Shown: positions 57,225 to 64,000 of the stretch, piece by piece
Layout: each line of letters starts with the position of its first letter
Numbering within the stretch: the first letter of the stretch is position 1
Assembly: GCA_015501605.1 (NCBI GenBank)
Contig: JADNRZ010000003.1
Coordinates: 2,418,001 to 2,482,000, forward strand
Reading direction: 5' to 3'
Length of the DNA stretch: 64,000 nt
From: Panaeolus papilionaceus
Taxonomy: Eukaryota > Basidiomycota > Agaricomycetes > Agaricales
Position numbers and translations under genes: made by a program
The notes under the pieces: model-generated
What the model was told of the DNA's origin: nothing
The model's database searches: none
Seen by the model: the letters and a program-made list of their open reading frames with translations, nothing else

Positions 57225-59461
57225 TTACTTTTTGAAGGGTCCAAATGCCTGCACCAATGTATCATTAGGAAACGTGGGGTGGACTTCGTTTTTGCGCAGA
57301 ACTCGTCCCAACTTCTTGACCCGTGAAACAGATTCCATAACTTCGACGACTTTGTACATGTTTCCGATATGCTCGCCAGAAATAACCACCACCATATCAT
57401 CTTTACGACTCGGTGGTAGTGCAGCCAAATTGTGTGACGCAATCTCCTGCACTGCCATACGATCGCGCACCTGCACCATCCCAGGTGAAGAACCCCTCCC
57501 AAGCAGCTGTACTATGTGATTTGGGTCATGGACATGAGCGAGCTTGATCCTGTGTGAGAAGCATGCTTCAACGAGCCAGTAAGGATCAACGTTTGGAGCA
57601 GGCTCTACGGGTTCCGTCCTAGGGAACGTGATCGAACTATCAGTGATAGGGAGGTCCTCGATATGTGAAGATGGACTCTTCAAGCCGCTGGGTCTGTTGT
57701 CGTTGTTGTTGGTATCCGACTCCGTTTTGGATGAAAATGGTGCCTTGATTGAGTTTATGTGCGCAACATGGTGACGTGTATGATGTATTGGTAGCAATTT
57801 CTCTGTCGCATCTTCGCTGCCTTGAGCAGTTAGATATTGTGCACAATGAATCGACAGAAACTTACATCAAAGATATGTCTGCGTGCTTAAATATAGTCGG
57901 TTCATTCTTGCACAGTATGGATTCCATCTGAACCCAGATTCGTCCATCGGGATGGGTGTCCTTGATCTGTCCTCGTTGGCCCTTAAGGGGGTGGTGACCC
58001 GTAACATACACCATCCTGCCCTTGAAGCGATCATAAATATTGAAGTCGCTGATGTTCCGATGTTTAATCCTTGGGGGTAGGGAGGCGGTTTGACGGAAGG
58101 AGGGCGTGAAGAACTCCGCCTCAATCGTGGCTACTCGATACTATTGGGATAAATCATGAGTGCACGATTAAAAGAATGACATTTGTCATACCTCTCTTTG
58201 TGTTACGTCCGACCAGATTGTTATGTGTTTTGCTTCAACGCTCGTTACCCAACCTGTCGTCCCCCTCCATGGTAAGGTAGAAATGACTGCCTGGTCACCA
58301 ATTACGAAGTTCCGATGTAGGTCGCGGAGTAGCACCTCCTGTAATAAACCATTGTCGAATCTGACTTTGGCCGTTTCGCCCAACGACATGACCATTTCCC
58401 CAATCAACCCCACAAACTCTCCCGTGGTGACGACCACACGGGCCCCTGGCCGTATATTCGTGCGGTAAATGCGCTCAAATAGCACATTAAGCGTGTATTC
58501 ATTGATGAGGTCGCAACCTGAAAATCGCTGAATGTCCTTGACCGTCGGCAGTTCGTCGAGGTTGATTTTGAAACGAATGTCGCTGAAGTTGACGACCTGC
58601 CATGACCAGGGTGCCGATGCTTCCAGTGGGTCTCTGTGCGCCACAATAACATTCCAAACCTCCTCCGTATCAGAGCCATTGAGATCTGGCACAACGATTC
58701 CAACGCTCCCATTGACTGCCTTCCATTTGGACCTAGAATCACATATACGGACCCACAGTGGGATGCGTCTCGGGGAATGAGACATGCACCCCCCACGTTC
58801 TTCGTGCGGCACCAACCGTAATTGCGAAGGTGAGAGTCCAGGGATCCCATCGGACAAGGTGATGTAGTGATCATCTTCTTCATACCGACTCGCAGAACCC
58901 CATGATTCACCACCCCTCACCCGCTCGTATGCCCTATCGAGTAGACGTTCCCAGAAGTACAGTCGAGTTTCGCGATCTGTGGCTTGGAGAAATTGTGCAT
59001 TGATTTCTATAAGTACTATATGAGAACCAGAAGCATGTCAATAGATTAACTGACTTACCAAGGTGGGTTCCAGGCAAATCGTCATCTTGCTCATCGTCGT
59101 CGACAAACGTTGAAGCCTCCATATCGACATCCTCGTCCTCTGATGTTTCCCCTCCTGCAGCCTCGTCATCGATGAAAGGATTGGTCCTATGGTTCCCTTT
59201 TTGTCGACGTCGAGATTGTCGCTCCTCAACCCCTCCTCTCTCCTCTTCTTCGTTGCGATCCTCATCCTCCCCTCCTTTGTCACCATTATTTTCGTACTCT
59301 TCCTCCTCCTCGTCCTCGCCTCCATCCTCGTCCTCGTCTCCATCCTCGTCCTCGTCTCCATCCTCGTCCTCGTCTCCATCCTCGTCCTCGTCTCCATCCT
59401 CGTCCTCGCCTCCATCTGTAGTGTCTTCGTCGTTTGAATTATAATCTTGCATCGGATGCAT
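57225..59461 (-). CDS. Spt5-like protein with acidic N-terminus and KOW-type segments
   Basis: A spliced gene of about 640 residues. The N-terminus is a perfect Asp/Glu/Gly repeat followed by a Glu/Arg-rich region and TNPFIDDEA, like the acidic start of the elongation factor Spt5. A helical segment (QFLQATDRETRLYFWERLLD) and a central domain (RRIPLWVRICDSRSKWKAVN) follow. KOW-like strands then appear: GARVVVTTGEFVGLIGEMVM with VRFDNGLLQEVLLRDLHRNF; RFKGRMVYVTGHHPLKGQRG with QIKDTHPDGRIWVQ; and DDMVVVISGEHIGNMYKVVE near the end. Housekeeping Spt5 has a NusG-like NGN domain before its KOWs; I could not identify one here with confidence. It is the outermost gene on the right side of the 10.8-kb element. 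Acting on chromatin or transcription is inference. Confidence 0.6.
59300..59425. repeat. 18-bp tandem repeat in coding sequence
   Basis: CATCCTCGTCCTCGTCTC repeated about six times. On the minus strand it encodes repeated Asp/Glu/Gly units (EDEDGD) of the acidic N-terminus. Such arrays vary in length readily. Confidence 0.8.
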
Positions 59462-59899
59462 CGGGCATGAGCGATCTGGTAATTAATTTCGTCATTTTAG
59501 GTTTAATTTATGTATTTTATTGGTTGTAATCACCGTCTGGGGGAGCACTTGCCTCGATGGTGACCCCTTGTAAGCTGCTGCTCCCTTCAATCTGGCAAGG
59601 AAGATTGAGTTCAGGCATTCGTGTATCTGCCCTTATCCATCTCCCTCACCATTGCCTGCCATGTGCGTTTCTGAGGGCGCGGCATTTGGGTCGCACTGGA
59701 TTTTTCCATTTTTTTTCGGTATTTCCTTCTCGTTCGTTTGTATTTAGAGGTATGTACTTGGTTATCTAAATTAGTTTCGTGCTCCTTTGTATTACTGTGC
59801 TACTGTTAAGAAACGACGATGATGGGAGAAAAGAGAATATCATTCGTTGTGTGACCAAGCTTCAGCACACGAATGTTTAGGGTGGGCCTTTTTTGATAT

Positions 59900-60396
59900 T
59901 TTCAAGCTCCGCTGATGTTGATATCGATTTCAAGCTCCGTTGATGTGGATATCGATTTCAAGCTCCGCTCCTTATGCCGTGGAAAATTAAAACTCCGATC
60001 AAACCCTCGATAATCAACAAACATTTTGAATGGAAAATGGGAATTGATATGGTTTCTATTAGTTTTCCTACTGCCTTTATTCATTCTAAAATTTGTTTTA
60101 AGCGCCCTGAGATGTTCAATAAACACCGTAAGCACCCAGGATTTCTTTAATAAATACAACTAATTTTTATAAATGTTCGTTCGTTGGACAGAAGCGCTCG
60201 AGAAATGTTTGAGACTCATCAAGCGCTTAAAAGATGTTTGGGTTGAAATTCAAAGCGCCCAAAAGATGTTTGGGTTTTTACTACAAGCGCCGGGAAAATG
60301 TTTGTATTGAGCAGTTAAGTACAAAAGTTTACTCAGACTTATAAATTTACTTAAAATGTTTAGGCGTATTATTATTTGTGCAGATGGCGCACCATA
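59900..60396 (-). repeat. Right terminal inverted repeat with subterminal motifs
   Basis: The reverse complement of this end matches 49589 onward. Subterminal motifs are AAGCGCTTAAAAGATGTTTGGG (near 60222), AAAGCGCCCAAAAGATGTTTGGG (near 60262) and AAGCGCCGGGAAAATGTTT (near 60290). Further in are three CTCCG(C/T)TGATGT-type copies with GATATCGATTTCAAG near 59900-59970. Confidence 0.72.
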
Positions 60397-60950
60397 AAAT
60401 TATGAGAAAAATGGGCAATTTTTGCTAATATTTTAATATAATTCTTTGAAAACATCAAAACATTTTCTGGCGCTTAGATAGACATGGTAAAAATTCAAAA
60501 GAAATTCAAAGAAATTGCCGAACATCTCTAAGTGCTTATGAAAAATATCTAAAAGTGCCAAACATCTTTGAGCGCTACTTGAAAACCTCAAAAGTTCGCA
60601 AACACCTTGCACAGGCGCTGGAGAAATTCTCAAACTTTTTGAGATTTTCAACTAGCGCTCAAAGATGTTTGGCACTTTTAGATATTTTTCATAAGCACTT
60701 AGAGATGTTCGGCAATTTCTTTGAATTTCTTTTGAATTTTTACCATGTCTATCTAAGCGCCAGAAAATGTTTTGATGTTTTCAAAGAATTATATTAAAAT
60801 ATTAGCAAAAATTGCCCATTTTTCTCATAATTTCCTCGCTCATAATCACACAAAGGTTTGCTCAATTGGATTTTGAAAAATATTTGCAAAATGTGTCACA
60901 ATATCTAGAATGTTTTGACTAAATATTAAATGTGCTAAATGCGCACCATA
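60397..60950 (+). mobile_element. Foldback element, main part
   Basis: A near-perfect palindrome: 60397-60610 and 60640-60828 are reverse complements (AAATTATGAGAAAAATGGGC against GCCCATTTTTCTCATAATTT, and so on inward). The outer arm 60828-60950 pairs with 49466-49588. It ends GCGCACCATA, related to the ends of the big transposon, so it is probably a non-autonomous relative. The two mirrored ORFs of about 75 residues here arise from the palindrome and are not genes. Confidence 0.75.
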
Positions 60951-63900
60951 TATAACCACTGACTGGGGTAGAAGATCTACCTTGCTTCCTGTTGAACACA
61001 GAGCCAAAGTCTGGTCGTTTGGTCGCACCTACTACTGCCTCTTTTTTACCCATCAAAATCATTCATACAGCCCTATGTGATGGTCAGGGTTGCCGGTAAG
61101 CGCGCGTTAAATTCATGATCACTGCCAGCAGATATTGTGTTTCTTTATTGTAGACTTGCCCAATGTTGTAGGGGAAAGTCAATAGCATTTTTCCAGCCAT
61201 TCGTATCGTTCAGGTTGATTATCGAACCTCGCGAACAGCTGGAGACTTGCGCGTTGGCATAATCATGATAAAGGGTTTAAATTTCGAAAACCTGAAGTTG
61301 AATTAAAGCCACGAGGTCGTGTCTTCATGACATCATTCGATTGGCAGCTTTACCAAACCTAATGAACAGGCCTTCGAGGTCCAGGAACTTTTTATCCCTA
61401 TCAGCCAACGTAACTTCTACCCCTTTGTGGCAATTTAGCGCATACAAAGACCTCGAAGCTATATCACAGCCATAAAGTCAAATCTAAACCTAGAGGCACA
61501 TCCATTTGGAACTAGTACTCTTTTGTAACCCTCTCCGATAGAATGAAAGTCAGATGATGGCTAAAAGATTCAAACAAGTAACAAGGTGATGCCAGTGTGA
61601 TAGGGGATGCCGTACCTCCTCCTGAAGTTATTTTTAAGTCTAGCGTTTGACAACTCCATCGCAACAGGCTGCGACGGTCAATCCATTGCTCCTGTCCGGG
61701 CTAGTACGGGTTTTGGCTCTCAATATTGACGGCCCCAATCAGGGCAATTCATTTCTACGTGCTAAGCTCGGAAACTTAGACACCGGTTTTTGAAACCATC
61801 GCGCACACAACTCGTTGACCCTACTCACCTTCGTATATCTAAAGTTGCCCAGTCTCATCGGTGATCTCTGGCATTGAAAATCCCTTTGATTGACACATTC
61901 GAAATGTTAAGACGAGACAAGCTCTGACAAGCTCTAGGTCTATAGCGACCACCGGAGAATGGGATCGACTGATCCTCACCTTCATTGGTTATTCTGTCGC
62001 TCTAACTTTTATCCCTTGGGTATGAAGCATCGAAAGTCGGCTAGACGATGTCATCGATGACGCATTTATTGCATTACCTTCGCAGTAAATCTGAGAAGAA
62101 GAGAAGGGATGGATGAGAACTCGTTACGGGTACCAGCAAAAATAGCAAGCGGTGGCCAGTGACCATGGGATTGAAATTCGAAGTACGGTTGTGACTCTTT
62201 TAAAATGTCTAAATGCTCTCATAGTCCTCGTCTGTTTCGAAAGAAGAGCTTTATTCTCACTCCGTGTTCTCAAGGTCAAATTAGTCGCTGGAGTGAGTAC
62301 CCGGTAAATCGGTGATATTCTTTTTTTTTCTGCATGAAACCGGCTCATCTCCAACTTCAGCGTTGTGCTTGGGACAGCCCCTCTCTGAGAACTCCTCTTC
62401 TACATATACCCCTCCATTTCAAATATAAGTTTTCAAGCACCAGTCAAGCACTCATGTGAGCCATAGATTGGAACCCTTGTCTCACCGTTCCGCGCCCGTG
62501 CGAAATCAAAGCAGTTGTTCCGACCCCCACGTTGTTCCGCCCCACCGGATCGCAACACGTCGACTTTGACCACTGTTATCCAGTGGGTGCAATCCTCTTC
62601 CACCTCTACTACTTGGCATAATCACGACACACAAATTACATTACCCATGGTGTCCTTATGCTCTTCTCTCCTCTGTCTTTGTTGATAGTCAAGGGTCGAG
62701 TTATCTAATTCTCAGGCCATGTTCTCTCATTCGCTGAGCGCCAAGCAAGGGCCGATTGCCGAGCAGCTCCAAACTTCAGGGGTGATTTTGATGTGTGTGT
62801 CAAAAGGAGCAGGATTGCGCTTTAATTTAAGCCGAACAAGGTCATGGCCAACTTCAGTACCATACGGTTGTGTGGCACACCGTTGCTAGGCTACGGGATG
62901 CCTACAGCCTTTTTTCAAAAAGTAAATTTCAAGACGCAAATCAATTTCAAACCAGAGACTCAAGTTCAACCTGTAAAGCTTGGTTGAAACTTGAAAGAGA
63001 GGGGTCGAGAGGGTTGAGCTAGTCGTGAGCATCACACCAGTCAAAGAAGCTTCTAGCTTATCGGAATGTTGGGTTCGAAAAATTGATCACGTACAAACCT
63101 GTGCGGTATGTTCGACCCACTTGAATTTCCACGGGATCACCGCTGATAGGGTCGAATGTTGACTGAGGTCTGGATGAGCCAAGTCGGAGGAGATGCTTCA
63201 AAGTAATACTGAAACACAAAGTCTTCAATTCCGAATTCAATACTGAGCTTGTAACGTGTGTAATGCGGAGTGTTCATTGTACATACACCAGGAACAAGAG
63301 CATATATTGTACAGATACGTAGACGCCACGTCCATCAGCACAAAGCTTTTCTGCCAGTTGGTATGTAAGTCGCTCTAGGCTTTATGACATCCGTCCACCA
63401 TGGATTCAGGACATAAAGCCGAATTCCAGTACAATTAAAAGGTTTAATGAAAAATGATGTCAGAAAAGCTTCAACTGCACGCGCGCTCGCTGCGTTCACG
63501 CACCCAGCAGCGCAGATCGCAATGAGAAGTGAGGAGTGAGATAGATAACAATTTGGACGACTGCTGGTGATTGAAGTCGCTTGAAATCTTTTTTTGAACC
63601 AGCGCATTCTGCAAATTTATCACAGGTCACCAACAGTTCCGCCGGCCTGACGAATATTCGGGGAATTTGACATGCTCGTTAAATTGGCATCTATCAGAGC
63701 TGTGGAGCTCCAAACTCCGAGTTCCAGCACAATCCATCGAGGGGGTGGCAAATTCAGGACTATACGAGTGTGTCCGATACCTTCGTGAATGGCCTTTGAA
63801 CGTTGCTTTGCGACCTGTAACTTGTTAAGTTCGAAGAAAATGGCATTCTCGATAGTGAACTTGGCAACCCATCCAGCCCAATGCGGTCTTCCATTTGAAT

Positions 63901-64000
63901 AGCAAGCGCCCTCGGAAACCCGCTCACGTTGTCCTGGAGCCGTTGCGAAAGTCTTTTGCTTTAAATAAACCCAGTTTCTCCTAGAGAAGTCTCACCAAAT
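60951..64000. other. No recognisable gene
   Basis: 3 kb with only short ORFs (60-90 codons) lacking domains. I saw no LTR, terminal repeat, tRNA or rRNA. Repeated phrases such as gaaacttgaaa and ttcaagttc occur but form no clear array. It may be intergenic DNA or old transposon debris. Confidence 0.4.

Larger units (their letters stand above)
49589..60396. mobile_element. Candidate new DNA transposon, 10.8 kb, five genes
   Basis: The termini are perfect inverted repeats (TATGGTGCGCC...GGCGCACCATA). The first ~90 bp of each end match with only two differences, and weaker similarity extends several hundred bp inward. A 6-bp direct repeat AAATTA flanks it (49583-49588 and 60397-60402). The uninterrupted target can be read from the other arm of the palindromic host element, where the sequence is CGAGGAAATTATGAG. 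Inside are an integrase-core transposase, an unknown protein, two BTB-like proteins and an Spt5/KOW-like protein. No LTR, reverse transcriptase, polymerase or HUH protein is present. Boundaries are strong; that all five genes belong to the element is inferred from their location. Confidence 0.75.

Noticed and set aside
59172..59444. Ser-rich and Val/Leu-rich plus-strand ORFs
   Set aside because: Antisense of the 18-bp acidic repeat in the Spt5-like gene.
60433..60797. Two ORFs with nearly the same protein on opposite strands
   Set aside because: Produced by the palindrome; no coding evidence.
48845..60950. A single larger element from 48845 to 60950
   Set aside because: The end at 48845 lacks a matching right end and target duplication; the 49589-60396 limits are supported by AAATTA and the rebuilt empty site.

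Overview
The window looks like a piece of an Agaricomycete (mushroom-forming basidiomycete) chromosome. The host genes are split by many short GT-AG introns of about 50-60 nt. The conserved proteins are eukaryotic: AMP deaminase, the tRNA m1A58 methyltransferase subunit Trm61 and the ribosome-assembly factor Ebp2. The transposable elements (chromodomain Ty3 elements, a Rep/Pif1 Helitron) and the expanded P-loop GTPase and BTB-like families are typical of that group. The species cannot be named from the sequence alone.

Layout. 1-10.2 kb: nested Ty3 elements read on the minus strand. An older integrase/chromodomain fragment (1-1945) adjoins a full-length LTR chromovirus (1946-9901) with Gag, Pol, and an extra zinc-knuckle ORF downstream of Pol. 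10.2-15.2 kb: repeat-rich DNA with a degenerate tandem repeat, a C-rich tract, a broken unknown gene and a palindromic CCTAGGGACT element (14144-14830). 15.2-26.3 kb: a dead Helitron on the minus strand, split by a young gag-only LTR retrotransposon (17111-21187) whose two LTRs look identical. 26.6-28.4 kb: an SVOP-like MFS transporter pseudogene.

29.7-47.5 kb is the gene-rich host block. It holds a secreted GH127-type beta-L-arabinofuranosidase, a tail-to-tail pair of PD-(D/E)XK-like paralogues (one lacking catalytic residues), AMP deaminase, TRM61, an alpha-helical protein next to a fungal G-domain GTPase, and EBP2. A tRNA-Trp(CCA) with an intron lies at 48554-48675.

49.6-60.4 kb is the most interesting region. 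It appears to be one self-contained DNA transposon of about 10.8 kb. Its termini are TATGGTGCGCC...GGCGCACCATA, and a 6-bp target duplication (AAATTA) flanks it. Its long inverted repeats are studded with an AAACATCTT..GGGCGCTT motif. It carries five spliced genes: an integrase-core (D,D,E) transposase with an acidic tail, an unknown basic/acidic protein, two BTB-like proteins, and an Spt5-like protein with an acidic N-terminus and KOW-like segments. It is nested in a small foldback element with related ends, which lets the empty target site be reconstructed inside the window. A truncated relative of the element end lies about 170 bp upstream of the tRNA gene. The last 3 kb (60951-64000) show no recognisable gene.
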